Assembly (NCBI RefSeq): GCF_003634935.1
Contig: NZ_RBXO01000001.1
Span: forward strand, 7,465,501 to 7,529,500
Length of the DNA: 64,000 nucleotides
Direction of reading: 5' to 3'
From: Saccharothrix australiensis
GTDB taxonomy: Bacteria > Actinomycetota > Actinomycetes > Mycobacteriales > Pseudonocardiaceae
Of the stretch, positions 44,390 through 55,885 are shown piece after piece (the first letter of the stretch is position 1; each line of letters begins with the position of its first letter). Under the pieces are notes generated by a model. It saw nothing but the letters and a program-made list of their open reading frames with translations, made no database searches and was not told the origin of the DNA. Both the position numbers and the translations under genes were made by a program.

Positions 44390-44686
44390 ATGGCGGACAC
44401 CCGAAGGCTTCCCGGTCCCAACGCCGACCTGTGGGACTGGCAGATGCGCGGCTCGTGCCGCGGGATGGACAGCGCGTTCTTCTTCCACCCGGACGGTGAG
44501 CGCGGCCCGGCGCGGGCCAGGCGGGAGGCGCGGGCGAAGGCCGTGTGCCTGTCGTGCCCGGTGCTGGAGATGTGCCGGCGGCACGCGCTGGCGGTGCAGG
44601 AGCCGTACGGGATCTGGGGCGGGCTCTCGGAGTCCGAGCGGGACAGCATCATCAAGGCCCGCAAGCGGCAGTTGGCGTTGACCTGA
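44390..44686 (+). CDS. WhiB-family iron-sulfur regulator (WhiD/WhiB3-like)
   Basis: This 98-residue protein carries the four-Cys cluster site (GSCRGMDSAFF, then CLSCPVLEMC), the G(I/V)WGG turn (YGIWGGLSESERD) and a basic C-terminal DNA-contact tail (KARKRQ). WhiB proteins bind a 4Fe-4S cluster and the principal sigma factor. The neighbours (bldM, sigD, groEL1) match both whiB3 (Rv3416) and whiD of streptomycetes, so it is probably needed for spore maturation and/or redox control. GGAGG precedes the ATG. The 185-bp divergent spacer has no clear operator. Confidence 0.93.
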   Translation: MADTRRLPGPNADLWDWQMRGSCRGMDSAFFFHPDGERGPARARREARAKAVCLSCPVLEMCRRHALAVQEPYGIWGGLSESERDSIIKARKRQLALT

Positions 44687-44714
44687 CGCGTGCGCGGCGC
44701 GGGAGGCGCGCACG

Positions 44715-44751
44715 CGGAAGGGGGCGGCGTCGGTGGAGGCCGCCCCTTCGC
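44715..44751 (+). terminator. Terminator of the whiB gene
   Basis: GGGGCGGC/GCCGCCCC (8 bp) is extended by GAAG/CTTC across a bulged G, with a 10-nt loop, 30 bp after the stop codon. Between it and 44969 nothing recognisable is present. Confidence 0.7.
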
Positions 44752-44969
44752 CGTTCCGGGGTCGGCCCCCGGCCACCGGCGGGCGGAGCCGGGCCGGTTG
44801 GGGCCGGGCGCTCGTCACCCACGACCGAGCCCGGCGGGCGCAGGGTCGGCAGCCGCCGAAGCCGGGCCGGGTCCGAGCCGTCCGCGACCGGCCACGGGCC
44901 GAGGGCCCGCCACACCCGCCACGGGTCGGTGACCAGGGTCGACGGGCCACCCGCCGGGTCGGCGGACGA

Positions 44970-45004
44970 CGAAGGGGCGGCACCTCGTGGGTGCCGCCCC
45001 TTCG
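44970..45004 (-). terminator. Strong terminator of groEL1
   Basis: CGAAGGGGCGGCACC/GGTGCCGCCCCTTCG is a perfect 15-bp stem with loop TCGTG, placed 110 bp past the groEL1 stop and usable from both strands. Confidence 0.8.
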
Positions 45005-45011
45005 CGCGTCG

Positions 45012-45083
45012 TGCGATCGGCCGGGCTGTGCCATCGGCCTGGCCGTGCGGTCAGCCTGGCCGTGCGATCGGCCGGGTCGTGCG
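45012..45083. repeat. Four 17-bp tandem repeats
   Basis: TGCGATCGGCCGGGCTG and close variants are repeated four times (starts 45012, 45029, 45046, 45063) plus TGCG, between the groEL1 stop and its terminator, so they would form part of the 3' UTR. Confidence 0.8.
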
Positions 45084-45114
45084 TTCAGTTCAGCAGGGCC
45101 GGTGAGCGACCTGG

Positions 45115-46818
<1,704 letters not shown>

Positions 46819-46829
46819 TCAGCCGAACG

Positions 46830-47123
46830 TCAGTTGATGACGGCCAGCACGTCGCGGGCGGAGAGGATGAGGTACTCCTCGCCGTTGTACTTGACCTCGG
46901 TGCCGCCGTACTTGGAGTAGATGACGACGTCGCCGACAGCCACGTCCACCGGGACGCGGTTGCCCTTGTCGTCGATCCGGCCGGGGCCCACCGCGAGGAC
47001 CTTGCCCTCCTGGGGCTTCTCCTTCGCGGTGTCCGGGATCACAAGGCCGGAAGCCGTCGTGGTCTCGGCCTCGCTGGCCTGGACGACGATCTTGTCCTCG
47101 AGCGGCTTGATGTTCACGCTCAC
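46830..47123 (-). CDS. groES: Co-chaperonin GroES
   Basis: This 97-residue Hsp10 reads [49 protein letters not shown]..., with the mobile loop and roof of GroES and the end [17 protein letters not shown] 47123 has GGAGG 7 bp upstream; the in-frame GTG two codons later is less well spaced. It caps GroEL rings. First gene of the operon, about 100 nt of 5' UTR after the promoter. It corresponds to Rv3418c. Confidence 0.95.
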   Translation of the reverse strand: MSVNIKPLEDKIVVQASEAETTTASGLVIPDTAKEKPQEGKVLAVGPGRIDDKGNRVPVDVAVGDVVIYSKYGGTEVKYNGEEYLILSARDVLAVIN

Positions 47124-47224
47124 CGGGCTGACCTCCACGGTCGTCGAAAGCGTTGGCAGGTTGCGTTTACGGCTCCTGCCACCCCGCCGTCGCGGGGGTC
47201 GGGGCGGTTGCTGGCGCCGTGCAT

Positions 47225-47259
47225 CTAGCACTCTACCCATGCGAGTGCCAACGCTTCAA
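47225..47259 (-). promoter_or_regulatory. CIRCE operator overlapping the groES promoter
   Basis: On the - strand TTGGCACTC-N9-GAGTGCTAG (47251-47225) is a CIRCE element with two departures from TTAGCACTC-N9-GAGTGCTAA. The promoter reads TTGAAG (47259-47254), an 18-bp spacer, TAGAGT (47235-47230), so CIRCE covers the -10. HrcA is expected to bind it and repress in the absence of heat stress. The rest of the spacer up to 47555 shows no gene. Confidence 0.9.
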
Positions 47260-47555
47260 CGAACCCCTGCCAGTACCCCCGGATGGTGAAACGCGAACCG
47301 GTCGGCGGACCCGGTCGCGCCGGGGCGAAAACCGCACCACCGCGGGCCTGCCGCGCCCCGTAAGGCGAGGTCACGGGCCCGTCCGTCGGGTCGGGCCCGC
47401 CGCTTCGGCCGCACGCCGGCGTTCCGCCACGCGGGACGGTCGTCCCGGCGCGGTCGGCGGGACCGCCCGCGCCGGCCCACCCGAGCCGTGCCCGCCTCCT
47501 CCCGGCACGCCGCCGTTCACCCGCTCGCCACCCGCGTGGGCGACGGTCTGGACCC

Positions 47556-49061
47556 ATGACCTCCGTGACACGACGTTCACTGATCATCGGCGGCGTGGCC
47601 CTGGCCACGGCGGGCGCGGGATTCGCCAGGCTCGACGACCCCTTCACGCTCGGCGTCGCCTCCGGCGACCCCTCCCACGACGGCGTGGTGCTGTGGACGA
47701 GGCTCGCGCCGCGGCCGCTGGCCGAGGACGGCCTCGGCGGGATGCCCAACCGGGTCGTCCCCGTGCACTGGGAACTGGCCGAGGACGAGCGGTTCCGCCG
47801 GGTGGTGCGGCGCGGGGTCGAACTCGCCCGGCCGCAGTCGGCGCACAGCGTGCACGTGGAGCCGTTCGGGCTGCGGCCCGGCCGCGAGTACTTCTACCGG
47901 TTCCGCGCCGACCGGCACGTCTCGCCGGTCGGCCGCACCCGGACCGCGCCCGAGCCGTGGGCCCTCGGGCCGGACCTGACCATGTGCTTCGCGTCCTGCG
48001 CGCACTTCGGCGAGGGCTACTTCACCGCGTACCGGCGGCTCGCCGAGGACGACCCGGACCTGGTGCTGCACCTGGGCGACTACCAGTACGAGTACGCGGG
48101 CAAGGCGTCCGACGCGCGGGCCGTCGTGGGGCCGGAGACGCGGACGCTGGCCGACTACCGGCTGCGGCACGCCCAGTACAAGACCGACGCCGACCTCCAG
48201 CTCGCGCACTCCGTCGCACCGTGGCTGGTGGTCTGGGATGATCATGAGTTGGAGAACAACTGGGCGGACGACGTGCCCGAGCAGCCGGACCCGGACTTCG
48301 CGCGGCGGCGCGAGGCGGCGTTCCAGGCGTACTACGAGAACATGCCGCTGCGGCGGGGCGCGCGGCCCGACGGCGGCGACATGCGGCTGTACCGGCGGGT
48401 GCGGTGGGGCAACCTGGCGACGTTCCACATGCTCGACACCCGCCAGTACCGCGACGACCAGGCGTGCGGTGACGGCTGGAAGACGTGCGCGGACGCGGGC
48501 TCACCGAACCGGACGATCACCGGCGCGGAGCAGGAGGCGTGGCTGCTGGACGGGTTCCGGCGGTCGCGGTCGCGCTGGGACGTGCTGGGGCAGCAGGTGT
48601 TCTTCGCCGAGCGCGACCGCAAGGACGGGCCGGAGAAGGAGGTGTCGATGGACTCCTGGGACGGCTACCTGGCGTCGCGGGACCGCGTGACGCGCGGCTG
48701 GGTGGACGCCGGCGTGCGCAACACCGTGGTGCTGACCGGTGACGTGCACGCGCACTACGCGGCGGACATCAAGGCGGACTGGAACGACCTGACGTCGCGG
48801 ACCGTGGGCACCGAGCTGGTGTGCACTTCGGTCACGTCCGGTGGCGACGGCAACGACACCGTCGACGAGACGCAGCTGCGGCTCAACCCGCACATCAAGC
48901 TGCACAGCAGGCGGCGCGGGTACGTGCGGACCCGGTTCTCGGCGCGGGAGGTGCGGGCGGACTTCCGGACGCTGCCGTACGTGCGGACGCCGGGCGCGGC
49001 GGCGGTGACGCTCAAGTCGTTCGTGGTGGAGGACCGCAACCCCGGCCTGAACCCGGTCTGA
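47556..49061 (+). CDS. phoD: PhoD-family alkaline phosphatase/phosphodiesterase, Tat-exported
   Basis: This 501-residue secreted enzyme has a twin-arginine signal (MTSVTRRSLIIGGVALATAGAG), an N-terminal beta domain (FTLGVASGDPSHDGVVLWTRL) and a PhoD metallophosphoesterase core with FASCAHFGEGYFTAYRRLAEDDPDLVLHLGDYQYEY, VVWDDHELENNW and VVLTGDVHAHYAADI. Residues for the Fe/Ca centre (Cys in ASC, Asp, Asn, His) are present. PhoD enzymes release phosphate from mono- and diesters outside the cell. No Pho box was recognised upstream. Confidence 0.93.
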   Translation: MTSVTRRSLIIGGVALATAGAGFARLDDPFTLGVASGDPSHDGVVLWTRLAPRPLAEDGLGGMPNRVVPVHWELAEDERFRRVVRRGVELARPQSAHSVHVEPFGLRPGREYFYRFRADRHVSPVGRTRTAPEPWALGPDLTMCFASCAHFGEGYFTAYRRLAEDDPDLVLHLGDYQYEYAGKASDARAVVGPETRTLADYRLRHAQYKTDADLQLAHSVAPWLVVWDDHELENNWADDVPEQPDPDFARRREAAFQAYYENMPLRRGARPDGGDMRLYRRVRWGNLATFHMLDTRQYRDDQACGDGWKTCADAGSPNRTITGAEQEAWLLDGFRRSRSRWDVLGQQVFFAERDRKDGPEKEVSMDSWDGYLASRDRVTRGWVDAGVRNTVVLTGDVHAHYAADIKADWNDLTSRTVGTELVCTSVTSGGDGNDTVDETQLRLNPHIKLHSRRRGYVRTRFSAREVRADFRTLPYVRTPGAAAVTLKSFVVEDRNPGLNPV

Positions 49062-49206
49062 TCGCGACCGGTCGAGCCGGCCGGCGGGGCGTGCGCGATC
49101 GAGCCGTTCCGGGCGCGCGGCCCGGCCTTTCCGGGCGTGCGCGGTGCCGGGTCGTGGCCCGGCGCCGCGCACCGCCCCCCGCTCCCCCGCCGCGCGGGGG
49201 CGGCGG

Positions 49207-50067
49207 TCACCCGGCCGGCTTGATCACCTCGTAGAGGGCCGTCCAGTTCTCGTGGCCCCGACCGGCCGCGATGCCGCGCCGGTACAGCGACTGGATCGCC
49301 TTCGGCAGCTCGTCGTCCACACCGGACGCCTCGCTCGCGCCCACCACGTGGTCGGCCGTCGCGCCCATCATCACGATGTTCGCCAGGTCGCCGGGGTACT
49401 CCCCCTCCTCGAGGTTCCGGACCGTCTCCTCCAGGTACATCGACATCGAGTCGGCGTTGTCCTTCAGGTACGGCGCGAACTTCGCGAACGGCACGCCGGC
49501 GCTGCGCACCAGGGCGAAGCTGTGCAGCAGCCCGCCCAGCGTGGTCAGGAAGTAGTCGAGCTGCGCCAGGTAGAACAGCTGGGCCAGCGAGTGGTCCTCG
49601 CCGAGGTGGTCGGGCCGGCCGATGACCGCGAGGGTGTCGCGGTGCTCGTCGAAGACCGCCCGCGGCCCGCTGTAGAAGACGTACGCGCCCTCCTCGCCGA
49701 CCAGCGGCGCGGGCACCATCACCCCGCCCGCCAGCAGCTCCGCGCCCCGCTCGGCGGCCCAGGCGGCGGCCTTGAGGGTCTGCGCGGGGGTGTCGGAGCT
49801 GAGGTTCACGATCGTCTTCCCGGCGATCGACTGCCCGTCGAGGATGTCGTACATCGCGGCGTAGTCGGTCAGGCTCAGGACGATCAGCTTGCTCGCGTCC
49901 ACCGCCTCCCGCACGGTGGCCGCCCGCGTCGCGCCCAGGGCCACCACCCCGTCGGCGCGGCTCGCGGTCCGGTTCCACACCGTCGTGGGGTGGCCGTTCG
50001 CCAGGAACTTCGCGACCATCGCCTGCCCCATCGGGCCCAGTCCGATCAGCGTCAGCGGCGTGCTCAT
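49207..50067 (-). CDS. NADPH-dependent imine reductase-like (6PGDH/HIBADH superfamily)
   Basis: This 286-residue dehydrogenase has a Rossmann domain (LTLIGLGPMGQAMVAKFLANGHPTTVWNRTASRAD), LVLSLTDYAAMYDIL and the helical dimer domain (AQLFYLAQLDYFLTTLGGLLHSFALVRSAGV). The WNRT segment suits NADPH. Position, length and the NAD-binding end resemble imine reductases and beta-hydroxyacid dehydrogenases. The usual HIBADH catalytic Lys is not evident, favouring the imine-reductase group. It is divergent from the SARP-type gene, 113 bp away, and may be its target. ATG 50067 follows GGGAGA. Confidence 0.82.
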   Translation of the reverse strand: MSTPLTLIGLGPMGQAMVAKFLANGHPTTVWNRTASRADGVVALGATRAATVREAVDASKLIVLSLTDYAAMYDILDGQSIAGKTIVNLSSDTPAQTLKAAAWAAERGAELLAGGVMVPAPLVGEEGAYVFYSGPRAVFDEHRDTLAVIGRPDHLGEDHSLAQLFYLAQLDYFLTTLGGLLHSFALVRSAGVPFAKFAPYLKDNADSMSMYLEETVRNLEEGEYPGDLANIVMMGATADHVVGASEASGVDDELPKAIQSLYRRGIAAGRGHENWTALYEVIKPAG

Positions 50068-50180
50068 CCGTTGTTCTCCCGTGTTCCTCGTCGTTGCGGT
50101 CGAGCCTGCCGGGCGGCGCTGCGGGTTTCCTGCGGGTCGGCTGCGGGTGGCCCGCCCGGCGCGCGGGTTAACGTCGTCGC

Positions 50181-53100
50181 GTGCGATTCGGCGTGCTGGG
50201 GCCCCTGGCGGTGTGGGCGGCGGACGGGACACCAGTCCGCGTGCCGGAGGTGAAGGTCCGGGCGCTGCTGGCGCACCTGCTGGTCGCCGAGGGCGAGCCG
50301 GTGTCGGTGGAGCGGCTCGGCCGCACGCTGTGGGGCGGCCGTCCGCCGGGCAACCCCGCGAACACGCTCCAGACCAAGGTGTCGGCGCTGCGCCGGGTGC
50401 TCGGGCGGGACGTGGTCACCCGCGAGCCGCCGGGCTACGCGCTGCGGGTCGACGCCGCGTCGTCGGACCTGCTGGACTTCCGGGCGCGGCTCGCCGTGCG
50501 CGACTACGACGGCGCGCTGGCGCTGTGGCGCGGCGAACCGCTGGCGGAGTTCGGCGACGAGCCGTTCGCGGTCGGGTTCGCGCGGCGGCTGGCCGAGGAG
50601 CGGCTGACCGCGGTCGAGGACCGGGCGGAGGCGCGGCTCGCGTCCGGGCTGCCGGTGTCCCTGGCCGACGAGGTGGCGCGGCACCCGCTGCGGGAGCGGC
50701 TGCGCGGCCTGCACATGCGGGCGCTGTACTTCGCCGGGCGGCAGGTGGAGGCGCTGGAGAGCTACGCGGACCTGCGCCGGCGGCTGGCGGACGAGCAGGG
50801 GCTGGAGCCGGGCCCGGAGCTCGTGGCCGTGCACCGGGCGCTGCTCGACCACGACGTGCCCCGGCCGCGCACGAACCTCCCCGCGGCCGTCACCGCGCTG
50901 GTGGGGCGCGCCGGGGCGGTCCGCGAGGTCGGCGCGCTGGTGGCCGCGTCCCGGCTGGTCACGCTCACCGGGCCGGGCGGTGTCGGCAAGACCCGGCTCG
51001 CGGTGGAGGTCGCGCGGGCGGTGGCCGACGCGGGCGACGGCTGCGCGTGGCTGGTGGAGCTGGCCGGCCTGGACCGCGCCGACCCCGCGGGCCTGGACCC
51101 GGTCGCCACCGCGATCGCCGGCGCCCTCGGCATCCGCGAGGACGCGGCGGGCGGGTTCGCGCCGCCCGCACCCGCCACACCGCCGGCACCCACAACACCG
51201 CCGGCACCCGCCACACCCATCGCGCTCGCCACGCCTCCCACCACGCCCGCCACGTCACCCGCATCGGGCGCACCCCCCGCACCCGGCGCACTCACCGCGC
51301 CACTCGCGCCCGCCGCGCCCGACCGCCTCGCCGACCGGGTCGCGGAGGTCGTCCGGGACCGCGAGCTCCTGCTGGTCCTGGACAACTGCGAGCGCCTGGT
51401 GGAGCCGGTCGCCCGGCTGGTGTCCCGGCTGCTCCGCGCCGCGCCCGGCCTCCGGGTGCTGGCCACCAGCCAGGAGCCGCTGGGGCTGGCCGCCGAGACC
51501 GTCTGGGCCGTGCCGCCGCTGGACCTGCCCGACGCGGTCCGCCTGTTCGCCGCGCGGGCCACCGCCGCCGCGCCCGGCTTCACCCTGGGACCGCACAACG
51601 AGGACACCGTCGCCGCGATCTGCCGCCGGCTCGACGGGCTGCCGCTCGCGCTCGAACTGGCCGCCACCAGGGTCCGCGCCCTGGGCGTCGAGGCGCTGCT
51701 GGACCGCCTGGCCGACCGGTTCCGCCTGCTCGCCACCGGCCACCGCGACGCACCGCCGCGCCAGCGCACCCTGCGCGCCCTGATCGACTGGAGCTGGGAC
51801 CTCCTCACCGAGCCCGAGCGGACGGTCCTGCGCCGCCTGTCCGTCACCGTCGAGGGCTGCGACCTGGAGGCGGCCGAGGCGATCTGCGCGGGCGGCGACG
51901 TCCGCCCCGACGATGTCCTCGACCTGCTCACCGGCCTGGTCAACCGCTCCCTCGTGGTCGCGCCCGACCACGGCCCGCACCCCCGCTACCGCCTGCTCGA
52001 ATCGGTGTCCGACTACGGCCGCGAACGCCTCCGGGACGCGGGCGAGCACGACGCCGTCCGCGCACGGCACGCCGCGCACTACCGGTCCCTCGCCGAGCGC
52101 GCCGACCCCGAGCTGCGCGGCCCCGACCAGCTCACCTGGCTGCGCCGCCTGGACGCCGACACCGCCAACCTGCGCGCCGCGCTCGACCTCGCGCCCGGTT
52201 TCGCGCCCAGCCTCGCCTGGTACTGGTTCCTGCGCGGGCGCGTGCACGAGGCGCGCCGCCACCTCACCGGGCCGTGGCGGACCGGCTTCACGGTGCTCGC
52301 GGGCCACGCGGTCGAGCCGTTCGACGCCGACGCCGTCACCGACCCGCGGGCCCGGTGGTTCCTCGGCTACGTGCTGTCCACGGTCGGCGACATGGCGACC
52401 GGCGAACGGCTCACCGAGCGCGCCTACGCCGAGTTCCGGGCCCGCGGCGACGACTGGGGCGCGGCGGCGGCGCTCTGCGACCGGTTCAGCCAGGCGATGA
52501 CCAGGGGCGACTTCGCCGCCGCGCGGGACGCCGCCGCGCGGGCGGCCCGGACGTTCGCCGAGCTGGGCGACCGGTGGGGCCGGCTCCAGGCGGCGTTCGC
52601 CCTGGGCACGCTGGCCCAGCTGACCGGCGACTACGCGGAGGCCGCGCGGGTGCACGAGGAGGGCCTGCGGCTGGCCGAGGAGCTCCAGTCGTGGCCCGAG
52701 GTGTCCTACACGCTGTCCTGGCTGGGCCGGGTCGCGCTGCTGCGGAAGGACTTCGCGCGGGCCCGCGCGTGCCACGAGCGGGCCCGCGCCCTGGCCGCCG
52801 ACCAGGGCTTCTCACCCGCGCGGGTGTACGCGGAGATCGGCCTGGCGCTCGGCGCGCGCCGGGAGGGCCTGCTGGACGAGGCCGAGCGGCTGCTGCTGCG
52901 CGTGCACGAGTGGCACCGGCAGGTCGGGTTCGAGGCGGGCGCGACGCTGGTCCTGGCCGAGCGCGGCTTCGTCGCCGAGCTGCGCGGCGACGCCGAGACC
53001 GCCCGCGCGCTCCAGGAGCGGGGGCTGGAGCTGGCCCGGCGGACCGGCGACCCGCGCGCGATCGCGTTGGGGCTGGAGGGGCTGGCCGGCGCGGAGGCCC

Positions 53101-53330
53101 TCGCCGGCAGGCACGCGGAAGCCGCGCGCCTGCTCGGCCTCGCCGCCGCGCACCGGCGGTCGGTGGGCGTGCCGCTGCCGGCGGCCGAGCGCGGCGACGT
53201 GGACCGGATCACCGCCGCCGCCCGCGCGGCGCTGGGCGACCGGCGGTTCGACCTGGCCCACCGGCAGGGGCTAGCGGAGCTGGACGGTGCCGACCGGCAG
53301 CCCCGGCGTGGTGGACAGGTCCAGCGGTGA
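50181..53330 (+). CDS. AfsR/SARP-type regulator with NB-ARC and TPR domains
   Basis: This 1049-residue protein has an OmpR-like DNA-binding domain ([21 protein letters not shown] ... [16 protein letters not shown]), a BTAD (about 95-235), an ATPase with Walker [15 protein letters not shown], Walker [12 protein letters not shown] and [16 protein letters not shown], then TPR repeats (about 690-1020). An Ala/Pro/Thr-rich insertion of about 55 residues sits between Walker A and B (about 335-390). TAACGT 6 bp before GTG 50181 suggests a leaderless mRNA. The last 60 bp overlap tsaD on the other strand. Such regulators control secondary metabolism, but no biosynthetic cluster is in view. Confidence 0.9.
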   Translation: MRFGVLGPLAVWAADGTPVRVPEVKVRALLAHLLVAEGEPVSVERLGRTLWGGRPPGNPANTLQTKVSALRRVLGRDVVTREPPGYALRVDAASSDLLDFRARLAVRDYDGALALWRGEPLAEFGDEPFAVGFARRLAEERLTAVEDRAEARLASGLPVSLADEVARHPLRERLRGLHMRALYFAGRQVEALESYADLRRRLADEQGLEPGPELVAVHRALLDHDVPRPRTNLPAAVTALVGRAGAVREVGALVAASRLVTLTGPGGVGKTRLAVEVARAVADAGDGCAWLVELAGLDRADPAGLDPVATAIAGALGIREDAAGGFAPPAPATPPAPTTPPAPATPIALATPPTTPATSPASGAPPAPGALTAPLAPAAPDRLADRVAEVVRDRELLLVLDNCERLVEPVARLVSRLLRAAPGLRVLATSQEPLGLAAETVWAVPPLDLPDAVRLFAARATAAAPGFTLGPHNEDTVAAICRRLDGLPLALELAATRVRALGVEALLDRLADRFRLLATGHRDAPPRQRTLRALIDWSWDLLTEPERTVLRRLSVTVEGCDLEAAEAICAGGDVRPDDVLDLLTGLVNRSLVVAPDHGPHPRYRLLESVSDYGRERLRDAGEHDAVRARHAAHYRSLAERADPELRGPDQLTWLRRLDADTANLRAALDLAPGFAPSLAWYWFLRGRVHEARRHLTGPWRTGFTVLAGHAVEPFDADAVTDPRARWFLGYVLSTVGDMATGERLTERAYAEFRARGDDWGAAAALCDRFSQAMTRGDFAAARDAAARAARTFAELGDRWGRLQAAFALGTLAQLTGDYAEAARVHEEGLRLAEELQSWPEVSYTLSWLGRVALLRKDFARARACHERARALAADQGFSPARVYAEIGLALGARREGLLDEAERLLLRVHEWHRQVGFEAGATLVLAERGFVAELRGDAETARALQERGLELARRTGDPRAIALGLEGLAGAEALAGRHAEAARLLGLAAAHRRSVGVPLPAAERGDVDRITAAARAALGDRRFDLAHRQGLAELDGADRQPRRGGQVQR

Positions 53331-54326
53331 CGGCTTCGCGCCCGCCGCCACCAGGTGCGCGCCCAGCGCCGCGATCATCGCGCCGTTGTCGGTGCACAGC
53401 CGGGGCCGGGGCACGCGCAGCTCGACACCGGCCTCGGCGCACCGCTCGGCGGCCAGGCCGGACAGCCGCGAGTTCGCCGCGACGCCGCCGGAGATCACCA
53501 TCGTGCCCACGCCGAGGTCCCGGCACGCCCGGACCGCCTTGGCGGTCAGCACGTCCGCCACGGCCTCCTGGAACGACGCGGCGACGTCCGCCAGCGGCAC
53601 CTCCTCGCCCGCCCGCTCGCACCGCTCGACCCAGCGCGCGACGGAGGTCTTCAAGCCGGAGAAGGAGAAGTCGTACTTGGCGTCGCGCGGCCCGGTCAGG
53701 CCGCGCGGGAACGCGATCGCGCACCCGTCGCCCTGCTTGGCCAGCCGGTCGATCGGCGGGCCGCCCGGATAGGGCAGGTCGAGCAGCCGCGCGACCTTGT
53801 CGTACGCCTCGCCCGCCGCGTCGTCCACGGTGGACCCGATCTCGGTGATCCGGCCCGCCAGTCCGCCCTCGACCAGCAGCAGCTGCGAGTGCCCGCCGGA
53901 CACCAGCAGCGCCACGCACCGCTCGGGCAGCGGACCGTGCTCCAGGGTGTCCGCCGCGACGTGGCCCGCCAGGTGGTTCACGCCGTAGAGGGGCTTGTCC
54001 AGCGCCGCCGCGTACGCCTTGGCGGCCGACACGCCGACCAGCAGCGCGCCCGCCAGTCCCGGACCCGCCGTGACGGCGATGGCGTGGACGTCCGACAGCG
54101 CGACCCCGGCCCGCTCCACGGCCCGGCGCATGGTCGGCGTCATCGCCTCCAGGTGCGCCCGCGAGGCGACCTCGGGCACGACGCCGCCGAACCGGGCGTG
54201 CTCCTCGACGCTGGAGGCGACCTCGTCGGCGAGCAGTTCCAGCGCGCCGTCCGGGCCGAGCCGGACGATGCCGACGCCCGTCTCGTCGCACGAGCTCTCG
54301 ATACCGAGGATGAGCCGGTCAGTCAC
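53271..54326 (-). CDS. tsaD: tRNA N6-adenosine threonylcarbamoyltransferase TsaD
   Basis: This 351-residue enzyme transfers threonylcarbamoyl to A37 of ANN-decoding tRNAs (t6A). Seen: [34 protein letters not shown] with the metal His pair (HxxxH), [15 protein letters not shown], and the C-terminal [15 protein letters not shown]. Last gene of the tsaB-rimI-tsaD operon; its ATG overlaps rimI by 8 bp. It corresponds to Rv3419c (gcp). Confidence 0.96.
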   Translation of the reverse strand: MTDRLILGIESSCDETGVGIVRLGPDGALELLADEVASSVEEHARFGGVVPEVASRAHLEAMTPTMRRAVERAGVALSDVHAIAVTAGPGLAGALLVGVSAAKAYAAALDKPLYGVNHLAGHVAADTLEHGPLPERCVALLVSGGHSQLLLVEGGLAGRITEIGSTVDDAAGEAYDKVARLLDLPYPGGPPIDRLAKQGDGCAIAFPRGLTGPRDAKYDFSFSGLKTSVARWVERCERAGEEVPLADVAASFQEAVADVLTAKAVRACRDLGVGTMVISGGVAANSRLSGLAAERCAEAGVELRVPRPRLCTDNGAMIAALGAHLVAAGAKPSPLDLSTTPGLPVGTVQLR

Positions 54327-54777
54327 GGTTGGCGGGCCTTCCCATCGTGTAGGCGTCGGCGCCCGACGGCTGGTAGTAGCGGCGGCGCAGGCCCAGGTGC
54401 TCGAAGCCGTGCGCCAGGTAGAGGGAGATCGCGCGGGCGTTGTCCGTGCGGACCTCCAGGAACACCGGCAGCCCGCGCCGGTCGGCCTCGGCCAGCAGGG
54501 TCCGCAGCAGCGCCCGGCCGATGCCGTCGCCCTGCCGGTCGGCGACCACGGCGATGGTGTGGACGGACGACTCGAAGTCCGTGACGCCCAGCCCGGCGTA
54601 GCCGACCAGCTCGCCGTCGACGTACGCGCCGACGTAGTAGTTGCCGTTGTCCAGCTCGGCGCGGAACGCCTGCTCGCTCCACGGGTCGTCGCCGGGGAAC
54701 ACCTCGTGCTCGATCTCGGCGCACCGCGCGGCGTCCTCGTGGCGCAGCGGCGCGATGGTGACCGTGCCGCCCCTCAT
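54319..54777 (-). CDS. rimI: Ribosomal protein S18-alanine N-acetyltransferase
   Basis: This 152-residue GNAT enzyme shows [51 protein letters not shown], acetyl-CoA loop [15 protein letters not shown] and [30 protein letters not shown]. It is located between tsaB and tsaD as in M. tuberculosis (Rv3420c). The ATG overlaps the tsaB stop (ATGA). RimI acetylates the N-terminus of S18 and possibly other proteins. Confidence 0.94.
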   Translation of the reverse strand: MRGGTVTIAPLRHEDAARCAEIEHEVFPGDDPWSEQAFRAELDNGNYYVGAYVDGELVGYAGLGVTDFESSVHTIAVVADRQGDGIGRALLRTLLAEADRRGLPVFLEVRTDNARAISLYLAHGFEHLGLRRRYYQPSGADAYTMGRPANRD

Positions 54778-55442
54778 GGCGTCACCCGCTTGCGGGCGGC
54801 CGGCTCGACCGCGTCGGGCCGCCGCAGGTACAGCGGCGTCAGGGCGGCGGGGCGGGCGCCGGAGAGCAGCTCCTCGGCGGCGACGGCGACCAGCGACGTC
54901 GGCGACGGGTACGTGGCGTCGACCACGGGCAGGCCGAGCACGTCGGCGTAGGCGCGGGCGCCCTCGCCGGCGGCCTCGGCGACCGGGGGCATCTTGTCCC
55001 GCACGTCGGCGGGGCGGTCGACGTGCGGGCCGTCCGTGCGGCGGCCGGCGGCGTCGTAGGCGGCCCAGTACACCTCCTTGCGCCGGGCGTCGGTGGCCAC
55101 CAGCAGCGGCCGGCCGGTGGCGGCGTCCAGCGCGATGGCGTCCGGGGTGGGCACCGGGTAGACGGGCCGGTTGAGCGCCTGACCGAGGGCGGCGGCGGTG
55201 GCCAGGCCCACCCGCAGGCCCGTGAACGGGCCGGGGCCCGAGCCGCACACGACGGCGTCCAGGTCGGCCGGCGCGCGGCCCGCGTCGGCCAGCGCCGCCA
55301 GCAGGTGGGGTGTCAGCAGTTCACCGTGCGCCTTGGCGTTCACCGTGACCCGTTGGGCGAGGAGACGGGGGCCGTCGGAGGTCAACTCGACGACGCCTGC
55401 GGTGACCGCGGGGGTCGCGGTGTCCAGAGCGAGCACTAGCAC
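54774..55442 (-). CDS. tsaB: t6A biosynthesis protein TsaB
   Basis: This 222-residue inactive ASKHA-fold partner of TsaD begins VLVLALDTATPAVTAGVVEL and contains ICGSGPGPFTGLRVG-like VVCGSGPGPFTGLRVGLATA and LLVATDARRKEVYWAAY, the TsaB signatures. GTG 55442 is taken, 8 bp after TACCCT, implying a leaderless mRNA; GTG 55436 is an alternative. First gene of the operon and divergent from the MerR gene. It corresponds to Rv3421c. Confidence 0.93.
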   Translation of the reverse strand: MLVLALDTATPAVTAGVVELTSDGPRLLAQRVTVNAKAHGELLTPHLLAALADAGRAPADLDAVVCGSGPGPFTGLRVGLATAAALGQALNRPVYPVPTPDAIALDAATGRPLLVATDARRKEVYWAAYDAAGRRTDGPHVDRPADVRDKMPPVAEAAGEGARAYADVLGLPVVDATYPSPTSLVAVAAEELLSGARPAALTPLYLRRPDAVEPAARKRVTP

Positions 55443-55478
55443 GAGGGTCAAGGGTACGGGTGTCCTGAAGCACACTGG

Positions 55479-55498
55479 ACTTGACGTGGGCGTCAAGT
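55479..55498. promoter_or_regulatory. MerR operator between tsaB and the MerR-thioredoxin pair
   Basis: ACTTGACGTGGGCGTCAAGT is a perfect 8+8-bp dyad with a 4-bp centre. It contains TTGACG as a -35 candidate for the MerR gene, the position MerR regulators normally occupy. Confidence 0.7.
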
Positions 55499-55513
55499 CG
55501 GAGGATCGGCATC

Positions 55514-55885
55514 GTGCGCATCGGTGAACTGGCAAGGCGGGGTGGGACGACCACCAGGGCGCTGCGCTACTACGAGTCCCTGGGTCTGCTCACCGCGCGG
55601 CGGACGGCCAACGGGCAGCGGGAGTACGACGAGCAGGACCTGCGGCTCGTCGCCGAGATCCGGTCGCTGACCGGGATCGGGTTCGCGCTGGAGGACACCC
55701 GGCCGTTCGTGGAGTGCCTGCGGACCGGCCACCCCAGCGGCGACGCGTGCCCCGCGTCCGTCGCGGTGTACCGGCGCAAGCTCGCCGAGCTGGACGAGTG
55801 CATCGCCCGGTTGGAGGAGGCCAGGCAGCGGGTGCGCGCGCAACTCGACCAGGCCGAACAGAGGAGACGCCCGTGCACGCGCTGA
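55514..55885 (+). CDS. MerR-family regulator coupled to thioredoxin
   Basis: This 123-residue protein starts VRIGELARRGGTTTRALRYYESLGLLTARRTANGQREYDEQDLRLVAEIRSLTGIGFALEDTRPF and carries Cys residues in the effector region (VECLRTGHPSGDACPAS, LDECIARLEE). GTG 55514 follows GGAGG. The stop overlaps the thioredoxin start by 13 bp, so the two are co-expressed. A thiol-redox or electrophile signal sensed by these Cys is a reasonable inference; metals are an alternative. Confidence 0.88.
   Translation: MRIGELARRGGTTTRALRYYESLGLLTARRTANGQREYDEQDLRLVAEIRSLTGIGFALEDTRPFVECLRTGHPSGDACPASVAVYRRKLAELDECIARLEEARQRVRAQLDQAEQRRRPCTR

Noticed and set aside
50064-52775. Long open frames antisense to the SARP-type gene, and similar antisense frames across the window
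   Set aside because: They have the Arg/Ala/Gly/Pro composition expected from reading GC-rich genes on the wrong strand, carry no domain and lack starts with ribosome-binding sites.
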